From Microbacteriaceae bacterium PS02343 (GTDB lineage: Bacteria > Actinomycetota > Actinomycetes > Actinomycetales > Microbacteriaceae), in NCBI GenBank assembly GCA_029959365.1, contig JASCOA010000018.1:1-39084 (forward strand): DNA of 39,084 nucleotides, in the 5' to 3' direction. The position numbers and the translations under genes are program-made. Of the stretch, positions 9,701 through 15,997 are shown piece after piece. Under the pieces are notes generated by a model, which did no database searches, was not told the origin of the DNA, and saw nothing but the letters and a program-made list of their open reading frames with translations. Position 1 is the first letter of the stretch; each line of letters opens with the position of its first letter.

Positions 9701-10648
9701 GCCGAGCAGCGGCAGGCCGATGCGCACGGGCCGCCCGGGCACGAGCGGCGCGGCGCAGGCGACGACGGTCGCCTCGGTGGGGCCGTAGGTGTTCCAGACC
9801 TCGCGCTCCTCGTTCGCGAGCCGGTCCACGAGCTCCGGCGGGCAGGCCTCGCCGCCGAAGATCAGCAGCCGCACGCTGTCGAGCGCCTCGGCGGGCCAGA
9901 GGCTCGCCAGCGTCGGCACGGTCGAGACCACGTTGATGCGACGGCTCTGCAGCCAGGGCCCCAGGTCCATGCCGCTCTTCACGAGCGCGCGCGGGGCGGG
10001 CACGAGGCAGGCGCCGTTGGCCCACGCCAGCCACATCTCCTCGCAGCTGGCGTCGAAGCCGACCGAGAGCCCGGCGAGCACGCGGTCGCCCGGGCCGAGC
10101 GGGGCGTCCTGCAGGAACAGCGCGCGCTCGGCGTCGACGAAGGCGGCGGCGTTGCGGTGGGTCACGGCGACGCCCTTGGGCGTGCCGGTGGAGCCCGAGG
10201 TGAAGATGATCCAGGCGTCGTCCCCGGGCTCGACCTCGCGCGGCGCCACCGTCGACGCCCGACGCACAGCGAGCCCCTCGTCGCCGAGGATCGCCTCGAC
10301 GTCGGCGGTGTCGAACACGAGACGCGCCCGCTCGTCGGGGTCGTCCACGTCGACGGGCACGTACGCGGCGCCGGCGACGATCGCGCCGAGGATGCCCAGG
10401 TACAGCTCGCGGGTGCCCGAGCGTCGGCGCACGCCCACGCGCGAACCCGGGCCGATGCCCGCCTCGCGCAGCGTCGCGGCGATCGCGCGCACCTCGGCCC
10501 ACAGCTCGCGGTAGCTCAGCGCCCCGCGCTCGTCCTCGAGGGCGCTCGACTCGGGATGCGCCAGCACGCTCGCGTGCAGCACGTCGACGAGCGTCCGAGC
10601 GGATGCGGGCGCCCCGCCGTCGAGGATGCGGACGTCGGGCGCGAGCAT
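6788..10648 (-). CDS. Pls/PosA-family single-module non-ribosomal peptide synthetase (adenylation-carrier-membrane domains)
   Basis: A 1286-residue synthetase, close to the about 1300 residues of poly-epsilon-lysine synthetase Pls. Residues about 15-485 are an adenylation domain: TSGSTGTPKG at 150-159, YGPTEA near 288, YRSGDL near 370, and the catalytic lysine in TSGKVDK (Lys476). A carrier domain follows with FFDLGGGSL (phosphopantetheine serine Ser528). From about residue 600 the protein alternates membrane segments with three left-handed beta-helix (hexapeptide acyltransferase-like) regions, the layout proposed to join monomers in Pls. No conventional condensation or thioesterase domain is present. 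Aligned by hand to GrsA, the specificity residues read D-A-E-S-I-G-T-V-V plus K. Acidic Glu203 (GrsA position 239) suggests a basic amino acid substrate. ATG at 10646-10648 has AAGGAG four bases upstream. It overlaps the M1 gene by 4 bases. Confidence 0.92.
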   Translation of the reverse strand: MLAPDVRILDGGAPASARTLVDVLHASVLAHPESSALEDERGALSYRELWAEVRAIAATLREAGIGPGSRVGVRRRSGTRELYLGILGAIVAGAAYVPVDVDDPDERARLVFDTADVEAILGDEGLAVRRASTVAPREVEPGDDAWIIFTSGSTGTPKGVAVTHRNAAAFVDAERALFLQDAPLGPGDRVLAGLSVGFDASCEEMWLAWANGACLVPAPRALVKSGMDLGPWLQSRRINVVSTVPTLASLWPAEALDSVRLLIFGGEACPPELVDRLANEEREVWNTYGPTEATVVACAAPLVPGRPVRIGLPLLGWQLAVVDPATGEVVPEGEPGELVIGGVGLARYLDPVKDAEKYAPLESLGWQRAYRSGDLVRFDGEGLLFLGRADDQVKIGGRRIELGEVEAALANLPDVSAAAAAVRRTEGGISLLVGYLTVTAGFERGAALAQLREQLPAALVPVLAIVDEMPVRTSGKVDKAALPWPVGGADADAQLPEDEAWLREQWRAVLGVPVPDADANFFDLGGGSLAAAQLVARLRERDGEFAVAEIYAHPRFGAMLDYLRSREGAERVPADQPTPAPVPASAGAWQTVISVLVRVIDGARWLTLLLTAGTLLEALGVEVPIPTASWALLVPALLLLVTPPGRMAIAALAARLLLAGVRPGDHPRGGSVHLRLWTAERIVDTVGATSMAGAPWIVYYARALGAKVARDVDLHALPPVTGMLHLGARASVEPEVDLSGYWIDGDVLRLGAIRIGKDAQVGARSTLLPGTRIGAGATVAPGSAVYGRVRSGQHWAGSPAARLGSAEPWWPLARPARRTRWVVVFGAASVAIAGIPLLGLLAGAAVMLPAIAGADAVADAVLPALLALVPAVLAAGLVIALTVLGSVRLLGLGLAEGVHPVRSRIGWQAWATERILDQARTTLFPIYSSMFTAAWLRALGAQVGEGVEASTVLLVPSMTTIKDGAFLADDTLVATYDLGGGHVRLGRAEIGKRAFVGNSGMAGGGHRIPRDGLVAVLSAAPVKSKPSSSWMGSPPVRLRRNAAENDVSLTFAPPRRLKVQRALWEFGRVLAVIASCGIGIGVGLGLSALLAVNGWLALALAGPVLVAAGAVAALLATGVKWALVGRIRSGEHPLWSSFIWRSELADTFVESCAAPWFAAQAHGTPALVWWLRSLGARIGRGVWCESYWLPEADLVELADGATVNRGCVVQTHLFHDRVMATDAVRLGIGATLGPHSIVLPAASLGEGAVVGPASLVMRGELVPANSRWGGNPIGPWREVRVGAYKA

Positions 10649-10694
10649 GGATCTCCTTCTTCCGCCGGCGGGGTTCGGCGGCACAGCGATGCGC

Positions 10695-10700
10695 ACTGTA
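10695..10700 (-). promoter_or_regulatory. Candidate -10 box for the Pls-like synthetase operon
   Basis: On the minus strand TACAGT fits TAnnnT and lies 46 bases before the ATG, which has a normal ribosome site. No convincing -35 is visible. Confidence 0.5.
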
Positions 10701-10870
10701 GTCGTCGCGGGGAACGCCTCGGTGAACGAGCGATCCGCAGCCCACGGCCGAGCCTAGCGAGGCGGGCCGACGCCGGATCGGGGTGCTGCGTGTCCGCTCA
10801 ACGCACTTCGCCGGCGTCGGACGTGCGTGCGAGCATTTCCGAGCGCTCGTGACGGAATGCGACGCGGAGG

Positions 10871-10896
10871 GGAATACACGCTCCGGATGCGTCGTT
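10871..10896 (+). promoter_or_regulatory. SigR/SigH-type promoter in front of ribA
   Basis: GGAAT (10871-10875) and GTT (10894-10896) are separated by 18 bases, and both flanks match the extended consensus (GGGGAAT and CGTT). This is the pattern recognised by the thiol-stress ECF sigma factors SigR (Streptomyces) and SigH (Mycobacterium, Corynebacterium). It sits about 30 bases before the ribA start, so the leader would be about 20 bases and includes the AGGAG ribosome site at 10916-10920. Confidence 0.6.
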
Positions 10897-10925
10897 ACTT
10901 GAGCGTTGAACCATCAGGAGTCGCC

Positions 10926-11585
10926 ATGAACGAGATTCTTCCCCCCGCCGCCGTCCGCACCAGCGTGCGCGTGCCCCTCCGCTTCCCGGACGGCTACGAG
11001 ACCGTCGCGCAGGTCGTCACCTTCGCCGACCTCGTCGACGGTCAGGAGCACCTGCTCCTCGGCCTCGGCGACTGGCAGGCCGCACTCGAGCGCTCCGCCA
11101 CCGGCGGCGAGGCGCCGCTCGTGCGCCCGCACTCCGAGTGCCTCACCGGCGACGTGTTCGGCTCGCTGCGCTGCGACTGCGGCCCGCAGCTGCGCGAGGC
11201 GGTCGAGCGCATCGCCGAGACCGGCGGCTTCCTGCTCTACCTGCGCCAGGAGGGCCGCGGCATCGGCCTCTACGCCAAGCTCGACGCCTACGCGCTGCAG
11301 GACTCGGGCCTCGACACCTACGAGGCCAACGTCGCGCTGGGCCGCGGCGAGGACGAGCGCGAGTACCGCGCCGCCGCGCAGATGCTGCTCGCGGTCGGCG
11401 CCGAGCGCATCCGCCTGCTCAGCAACAACCCCGACAAGGCCGCCCAGCTCGAGGGCTTCGGCGTCGCCGTCGCCGAGCGCGTGCCGACCGGCGTGCACCT
11501 CTCCGCCTCGAACCTGCACTACCTCGAGGCCAAGCGCGACCACACGGCGCACACGCTCGACCTCGAGCACCCCGCCGCGTCGTGA
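10926..11585 (+). CDS. ribA: GTP cyclohydrolase II
   Basis: A 219-residue stand-alone GTP cyclohydrolase II, which opens GTP to 2,5-diamino-6-ribosylamino-4(3H)-pyrimidinone 5'-phosphate, the first step of riboflavin synthesis. The zinc site is plain in ECLTGDVFGSLRCDCGPQL (three cysteines), and the GTP-handling RQEGRGIGL and LLSNNPDK motifs follow. It lacks the DHBP synthase (RibB) domain found in bifunctional actinobacterial RibBA proteins, so DHBP must come from elsewhere. The start is ATG with AGGAG five bases upstream. Its stop overlaps the GTG of ribD (GTGA), so the two are translated as a pair. A SigR/SigH-like promoter precedes it; no FMN riboswitch is seen. Confidence 0.95.
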   Translation: MNEILPPAAVRTSVRVPLRFPDGYETVAQVVTFADLVDGQEHLLLGLGDWQAALERSATGGEAPLVRPHSECLTGDVFGSLRCDCGPQLREAVERIAETGGFLLYLRQEGRGIGLYAKLDAYALQDSGLDTYEANVALGRGEDEREYRAAAQMLLAVGAERIRLLSNNPDKAAQLEGFGVAVAERVPTGVHLSASNLHYLEAKRDHTAHTLDLEHPAAS

Positions 11586-12619
11586 CGTTCAGCATGGCCG
11601 AGACCTCGGCGATGCGACGGGCCCTCGAGCTGGCCGCCGACCCCGCGGTGCCGCTCGGCCCCAACCCGCGCGTCGGCAGCGTGCTGCTCGCCGACGACGG
11701 CCGCGTGGTCGCCGAGGGCTTCCACCGCGGGGCGGGCACCCGTCACGCCGAAGCGGATGCGCTGCACCGGGCCGGCGACGCCGCCCGCGGCACCACCGCG
11801 ATCGTCACGCTCGAGCCCTGCAACCACACCGGCCGCACGGGCCCCTGCGCGCAGGCGCTCATCCGCGCCGGCGTCCGCCGGGTCGTCTTCGCGCAGTCCG
11901 ACCCGAACCCGGTCGCCAGCGGGGGAGCGCAGACGCTGCGCGATGCCGGCATCGAGGTCGAGCACGGTCTGCTCGAGGCGGAGTCGCGCGCGCTCAACCG
12001 CGCCTGGCTGCACGGGGTGGCCACGGGGCGTCCGCTCGTCACCTGGAAGTTCGCGGGCTCGCTCGACGGCCGCAGCGCTGCCGCCGACGGCTCGAGCCAG
12101 TGGATCACGAGCGCCGCCGCGCGCCGCGACACCCACCGGCTGCGCGCCGAGGCCGACGTCATGCTCGTCGGCACCGGCACCGTGCTCGCCGACGACCCGC
12201 GCCTCACGGTGCGCGGCGACGACGGCGAGCCGCTCGGCCGGCAGCCGCTGCGCGCGGTCATGGGCCAGCGCGCGGTCGCCGCGAGCGCCCGGGTGCTCGA
12301 CGACGCGGCCGAGACGCTCCTGCTGCGCACCCGCGACCCGCGCGAGGCGCTCGCCGAGCTCTTCGAGCGCGGCCGCCGGCACGTGTTCCTCGAGGGCGGT
12401 CCGACGCTCGCGGCGGCGTTCCTCCGCGCCGGCGTGGTCGACGAGATCGTCGCCTACGTGGCGCCGGTGCTGCTCGGCTCCGGCCGCAACGCGGTCGCCG
12501 ACCTGGGCATCACCGGCATCGACGCGGCGCTGCGGCCGACGGTGACGGATGCGCGTCTCATCGAGGGCTCGGACGGCGAGCCGGCCAACGTGCGCTTCAC
12601 GCTGCGACTATCCGTTTAA
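11582..12619 (+). CDS. ribD: Bifunctional riboflavin deaminase/reductase
   Basis: A 345-residue RibD, catalysing the two steps after GTP cyclohydrolase II: deamination of the pyrimidine, then side-chain reduction with NADPH. The N-terminal deaminase domain (about residues 5-145) carries the zinc motifs HAEADAL and EPCNHTGRTGPC. The C-terminal reductase domain follows from about residue 150 (KFAGSLDGRSAAADGSSQWIT, DxxLVGTGTVLADDPRLT, FLEGGPTLAAAFLRAGVVDE). GTG at 11582 overlaps the ribA stop and is favoured by coupling; ATG at 11594 is an alternative. ribE and ribH are not in this window, so this ribA-ribD pair is separate from the rest of the pathway, at least locally. Confidence 0.95.
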   Translation: MTFSMAETSAMRRALELAADPAVPLGPNPRVGSVLLADDGRVVAEGFHRGAGTRHAEADALHRAGDAARGTTAIVTLEPCNHTGRTGPCAQALIRAGVRRVVFAQSDPNPVASGGAQTLRDAGIEVEHGLLEAESRALNRAWLHGVATGRPLVTWKFAGSLDGRSAAADGSSQWITSAAARRDTHRLRAEADVMLVGTGTVLADDPRLTVRGDDGEPLGRQPLRAVMGQRAVAASARVLDDAAETLLLRTRDPREALAELFERGRRHVFLEGGPTLAAAFLRAGVVDEIVAYVAPVLLGSGRNAVADLGITGIDAALRPTVTDARLIEGSDGEPANVRFTLRLSV

Positions 12620-12681
12620 CGCGGCCGTTGCGCGCGACGGCGCCCTGAGGCCCCCGAATCGGGGAAGCGGCTGGAAGGGGA

Positions 12682-12716
12682 TTGAGCCGATCTCGCAGAG
12701 TAACTAGTGTCTCTAG
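12682..12716 (+). promoter_or_regulatory. Promoter of the second small paralogue, with the shared TCTCTAG element
   Basis: TTGAGC (12682-12687) and TAGTGT (12705-12710) are 17 bases apart. As at the promoter of the gene at 195, TCTCTAG follows the -10 directly (12710-12716). The -10 and the trailing element together form CTAG-N5-CTAG. The predicted leader is about 66 bases. Confidence 0.7.
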
Positions 12717-12782
12717 CGATATCCGGAGCATCACCGCGGCCGTTCGGGTCGGCCGCCGCGACCCGGAGGAGGGCGGATCCCC

Positions 12783-13118
12783 GTGTCCGACATCCCCACG
12801 CTGCAGAACCTGCCGCGCACCATCGCGACGCGCGCCCATGCCGTCTCCGCGTACAGCATCGACGACCGCCACGAGGTCGTGGTCGAGGTCTTCGATCAGC
12901 ACGAGACCGTGCTCGCGCGCACCGTCATCGAGTCGCAGGCCGGTCGCGAGACCGTGGTCGACGCCCTGCTCGAGGACAGCTACCTCGATCGCTACAGCGG
13001 CTTCAGCACCGATCCCCTCGGAGGCCGCCGCCGGCTCACCGCGCTGGCGGGGCTGCGGCTCTCGCTCGACCCCGCCCCGTACCGGGCGCACCGCCAGGGG
13101 GCCAGACTCGCCGGCTGA
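12783..13118 (+). CDS. Small protein of unknown function, paralogue of the gene at 195
   Basis: A 111-residue protein starting at GTG with GGAGGAGGG nine bases upstream. It is homologous along its whole length to the protein at 195-542 (shared IPT near the N terminus, AVxAY, VVEVxDxxxxxLxRTV, GREtxxDAL-like segment, RYxxF, RRxLxAxxGLRL). No membrane segment, signal peptide or recognisable motif is present, and I cannot assign a function. It follows ribD by 163 bases with its own promoter and ends in a strong terminator, so it is a single-gene unit. Retention of two copies with like promoters suggests a common regulon, which is inference. Confidence 0.82.
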   Translation: MSDIPTLQNLPRTIATRAHAVSAYSIDDRHEVVVEVFDQHETVLARTVIESQAGRETVVDALLEDSYLDRYSGFSTDPLGGRRRLTALAGLRLSLDPAPYRAHRQGARLAG

Positions 13119-13153
13119 GCCGGCGCCGACGCGCTGGATCGACACCGCGCGTC

Positions 13154-13196
13154 CGCCCTCCCGTCCAGTAGGGGTGCTGGTCGGGAGGGCGTCTTC
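13154..13196 (+). terminator. Intrinsic terminator after the second small paralogue
   Basis: Stems 13154-13163/13182-13191 (10 bp) and 13165-13168/13177-13180 (4 bp) are separated by a single T-T mismatch and close an eight-base loop, followed by TCTTC. Confidence 0.8.
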
Positions 13197-13297
13197 ATGC
13201 CCCCAAGCGCTCGCGGACCGCACCAGGACGAGCGGATGCGCCGCTCGCTCCCAGCGAAGCCCGGCACCCGTCGGAGCCCTCAGCGCACGGCGCTCGC

Positions 13298-13303
13298 TAG
13301 CAT
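13298..13303 (+). promoter_or_regulatory. -10 box of the membrane protein gene (leaderless)
   Basis: TAGCAT matches TAnnnT and ends seven bases before ATG 13311. The in-frame ATG at 13302 lies inside the -10 box and so cannot be the start if this promoter is used. Confidence 0.6.
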
Positions 13304-13310
13304 GACGCGG

Positions 13311-14489
13311 ATGACCAGCATCGACACCGCAGCGGACCGGACCGCCGCCGAGGACGCCGAGCAGGTCGCGGAGCGCTCCTCCGCCGAGCAGCTCACGGCC
13401 GCGCGCGACCGTCGCGGCGTCTCGGTGGAGTCGCGGGCGCTGCTCGTGGCCATCGCCTCGGTCCTGCTCTCGGCCGCCGTCGCCGCGCTGCTGTTCCGCG
13501 AGGCCCGGGTGCCGCTCTCCGGAGGGCTGACCGCCGGCTTCCTCGAGGAGGGCATCTCGGTCGGCATCACCGCGGCGGCCTCCGTCGCCGTGCTCGGCAC
13601 GCCCGCGTTCCTCAGCACCTACCTCGGCGCGAAGCGCGCGCCGAGGCCGCGCCGGCTCGCGCACCGCATCCGCTCGGCCATCGATCTGGCGGCGCTCGTG
13701 CTCGTGCACGTGGGCATCGCCGCGCTCGGCCTGCTGGGCTGCTTCGCGGTGCTGCAGGACGCCTTCCTGCGGCTGGCGCTCGGCAGCTACACCGCGGCCG
13801 GCATCGTGGGGCTGGTCACGGGTCTCGCCACCTACTTCATCGCGCTCAGCGGCGCGCGCATCAGCACGACCACCCTCGCCTCGCTGCTCGGGCTCTTCCT
13901 CATCGCCGGAGCGCTCAGCGCCATGCTCACCGCCAACGACCCGCTGTGGTGGGACAAGAACCTCAGCGCGCTCGGCGTGGGCATCACCGCCTCGGCGATC
14001 ATCTTCAACGCAACGCTCGTCGTCGCCGGGCTCGTCGTCGTGGGCATCGCCGACCGCGTCGCGCTCGATCTGGCCGGCTGGCGGCGGGATGCGCGGCGTC
14101 CGGGTTCGCGGCGCACCACCTCCCGTCGCGTGCGGCTGCTGCAGATCGGCATCCTGCTGATCGGCCTGCTGCTCGCGATGGTCGGGCTGGTGACGGTGAA
14201 CGCGAACATGCTGGTGCACAACGCGGCGGCGAGCGGGCTCGGCCTGGTCTTCGTGGTCGTCGCGTGCGCGCTGCCGATGCTGCTGCCCGGCCTGCCGCGC
14301 GCCTTCCTGCTGCTGAACTACCTCATGGTGCTCGGTGTGCTCGGCTCGACCGTGCTCTTCCTGCAGGTGGGCTACTACAACTTCACCGGCTACGAGCTGG
14401 TCGCCACCGGGCTCGTGCTCGTCTGGCTCATCGTGTTCGTGCGCAACATCGCGGCCGTCCGCGCCGACGACCGCGCCGCCGTGCGCTGA
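13311..14489 (+). CDS. Multi-pass membrane protein, DUF998-like
   Basis: A 392-residue integral membrane protein. A hydrophilic N-terminal stretch of about 40 residues is followed by some ten hydrophobic segments with short basic loops (for example GAKRAPRPRRLAHRIR and WRRDARRPGSRRTTSRRVR). The sequence WWDKNLSALGVGITASAIIFNATL resembles the conserved core of the DUF998 family of unknown function; that placement is tentative. A second half with three or four further membrane segments follows a basic linker near residue 265. ATG 13311 was preferred over the upstream in-frame ATG because of the -10 box. It stands alone and converges on the PEP mutase-family gene across a shared terminator. Confidence 0.85.
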   Translation: MTSIDTAADRTAAEDAEQVAERSSAEQLTAARDRRGVSVESRALLVAIASVLLSAAVAALLFREARVPLSGGLTAGFLEEGISVGITAAASVAVLGTPAFLSTYLGAKRAPRPRRLAHRIRSAIDLAALVLVHVGIAALGLLGCFAVLQDAFLRLALGSYTAAGIVGLVTGLATYFIALSGARISTTTLASLLGLFLIAGALSAMLTANDPLWWDKNLSALGVGITASAIIFNATLVVAGLVVVGIADRVALDLAGWRRDARRPGSRRTTSRRVRLLQIGILLIGLLLAMVGLVTVNANMLVHNAAASGLGLVFVVVACALPMLLPGLPRAFLLLNYLMVLGVLGSTVLFLQVGYYNFTGYELVATGLVLVWLIVFVRNIAAVRADDRAAVR

Positions 14490-14507
14490 GCCCGACCGGA
14501 ACGCCGT

Positions 14508-14538
14508 GAGGCCGGCCGGGGCGATGCGGGCCGGCCTC
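14508..14538. terminator. Bidirectional terminator between convergent genes
   Basis: A perfect 10-bp inverted repeat (14508-14517 with 14529-14538) with an 11-base loop sits in the 68-base gap between two convergent genes. There is no T-run on either side, which is common for actinobacterial terminators. Confidence 0.6.
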
Positions 14539-14557
14539 CGGTGTCGAGCGCGAGGGC

Positions 14558-15328
14558 TCAGTTGAGCTTCTCGGTGCCCTCGGGGATCACGCCGCCGTCG
14601 TAGAGCGAGACGGCCAGGTTCTTGAGCGAGGTGAGCGCCACGTTCTGCGTCCACGGGCCGTAGGAGATGCGGGCCACGCCCAGCTCCTCGTACTCCTGAG
14701 CGGTCAGCGCGCCGGGGATGCCGATCACGCTGAGCCGGCCGGGACCGAAGGCGCCGACGAGCTGCTCGGCCGCGTTGCGGTCGATGGGGCCGGGCACGAA
14801 GATCGTGCTCGCACCGGCCTCGAGGTAGGCGTTGCCGCGGGCGATCGCGTCCTCCAGGATCACGTCGAGCGGGCGGTCGCCGCCCTTGACGAAGGCATCG
14901 GTGCGGGCGTTGAGCTGGAAGGGGATGCCCTCCTCCTCGCCGGCCTTGACGATCGCCTCGACGCGGGCGACCGACTCGGCGAGCGGGCGCAGGCGGTCCT
15001 CGACGTTGGCGCCGACGACGCCGACCCCGATGGCCTTGCGGATGGTCTCGCCCGGGTCGGCGTAGCCGTCGTCGAGGTCGGCGCTGACGGGCACCTCGAC
15101 GGCGGCGACGATGCGCGCGACCGCGGCGATCATCTCGTCGGCGGGGATCTCGCCGTCGGCGTAGCCGTGGCTCGCGGCGATCGAGTGGCCCGCCGTGGCG
15201 AGGGCGCGCGTCTCCGGCAGGTCGGCGACGACCTTGGCGGTGATGGCGTCCCAGACGTTGACGACGCGCAGGATGGTTGCGGAACGGTGCAGCTGCTCGA
15301 GGCTCGCCGCGTGGCTCTGAATGCTCAT
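14558..15328 (-). CDS. Isocitrate lyase/phosphoenolpyruvate mutase family protein
   Basis: A 256-residue TIM-barrel protein of the ICL/PEP mutase superfamily. Metal- and substrate-binding signatures are visible: NVWDAITAKV at the first strand, SADLDDGYAD (the acidic metal-binding cluster), NVED, and NARTDAF. The isocitrate-lyase KKCGH cysteine loop is absent, so it is not a glyoxylate-cycle enzyme; it is more likely a C-C or P-C lyase/hydrolase such as an oxaloacetate hydrolase or carboxyphosphonoenolpyruvate-type enzyme. The true substrate is unknown. The ATG follows a -10 TAGCGT by six bases, so it should be leaderless. Confidence 0.92.
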   Translation of the reverse strand: MSIQSHAASLEQLHRSATILRVVNVWDAITAKVVADLPETRALATAGHSIAASHGYADGEIPADEMIAAVARIVAAVEVPVSADLDDGYADPGETIRKAIGVGVVGANVEDRLRPLAESVARVEAIVKAGEEEGIPFQLNARTDAFVKGGDRPLDVILEDAIARGNAYLEAGASTIFVPGPIDRNAAEQLVGAFGPGRLSVIGIPGALTAQEYEELGVARISYGPWTQNVALTSLKNLAVSLYDGGVIPEGTEKLN

Positions 15329-15334
15329 GCGATC

Positions 15335-15340
15335 ACGCTA
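15335..15340 (-). promoter_or_regulatory. -10 box of the ICL/PEP mutase-family gene (leaderless)
   Basis: On the minus strand TAGCGT is followed by GATCGC and then the ATG: the same hexamer and the same six-base distance as at 4969-4974. Confidence 0.65.
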
Positions 15341-15381
15341 GAGCGGATGCGCGCGGCGCGCGTCGGACTCGCACCCGGAGT

Positions 15382-15951
15382 TCATCTGCGGTGCAGCCAG
15401 GGCGCGAGCAGCCGCGTCACGAATGGCAGCACCCAGTACGCCATGATCGGCGTCAGCACGCTCACGGTGATCAGCACGCGCAGCGCGACGGGCACCTCCG
15501 CCCAGCCCGGTACGAGCCCGCTGAGCAGGGTGAACGCCATGTTGACCGGCAGGAAGCCGATCCAGATGCTCAGCGCCTGCTTCCACCGCGGCGGCGCGGC
15601 GCGCACCGGGGTCGGATGCGCATCCTCCGCCACCGCGGGCTCGTCGAACCAGCCCTCGATGCCGGTGGTCTTCTGCACGCGCATCCGCTCGACCAGCGGT
15701 TCGCCGTGCGCCAGCCAGGCCCGCCGCTCCGGGGAGTCCTCCCATGCCGCCAGCGACTCCTCGCTCGCGAAGCGGTAGAGCATCTGCCAGTCGGCGGAGC
15801 CCTCGCCGGCGCGGATCCACCCGGAGCCGAGGAAGCCGGGGCGCTTGTTGGCGAGATTGACCCCGTCCTGCACCCAGTGGGTCACCTCGTCGAGGCGGTC
15901 GGCGCGCACCCGGCGCAGGATGGAGACGGTCACGGGATGGGCACTGCTCAT
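15382..15951 (-). CDS. Antibiotic biosynthesis monooxygenase-domain protein with membrane tail
   Basis: A 189-residue protein. The N-terminal half (about residues 5-105) is an ABM-type ferredoxin-like dimeric barrel: VTVSILRRVRADRLDEVTHWV, then RPGFLGSGWIR, WQMLYRFASEESLAAWEDSPER, with the W...S.E.hxxW pattern of the family. After a linker, two hydrophobic segments (QALSIWIGFLPVNMAFTLLS and LITVSVLTPIMAYWVLPFV) anchor it in the membrane. This two-part layout is common to uncharacterised bacterial homologues; the reaction is unknown. ATG 15951 was preferred over the in-frame GTG six bases upstream. A weak -10-like TTGGCT lies seven bases before it. Confidence 0.9.
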   Translation of the reverse strand: MSSAHPVTVSILRRVRADRLDEVTHWVQDGVNLANKRPGFLGSGWIRAGEGSADWQMLYRFASEESLAAWEDSPERRAWLAHGEPLVERMRVQKTTGIEGWFDEPAVAEDAHPTPVRAAPPRWKQALSIWIGFLPVNMAFTLLSGLVPGWAEVPVALRVLITVSVLTPIMAYWVLPFVTRLLAPWLHRR

Positions 15952-15997
15952 GCGCACCAGCCAAGCAGAGCCGTGTTGCGAACCCGTGTCGCGGCGC

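Noticed and set aside
6944-10852. 1302-codon open frame on the plus strand, opposite the Pls-like synthetase
   Set aside because: It mirrors the synthetase codons; the product is His/Arg/Gly/Ala-rich with no family features, as expected from antisense of GC-rich coding DNA.
10749-10925. FMN riboswitch upstream of ribA
   Set aside because: None of the conserved RFN blocks is present; the leader is better explained by a SigR/SigH-type promoter.
12652-12664. Dyad CCCCGAATCGGGG after ribD as terminator
   Set aside because: The stem is only 5 bp with a three-base loop and no T-run; too weak to call.
12597-14654. 685-codon minus-strand frame across the second paralogue and the membrane gene
   Set aside because: It is rich in His, Arg, Gly and Glu with no domain, and lies opposite genes with clear promoters and terminators.
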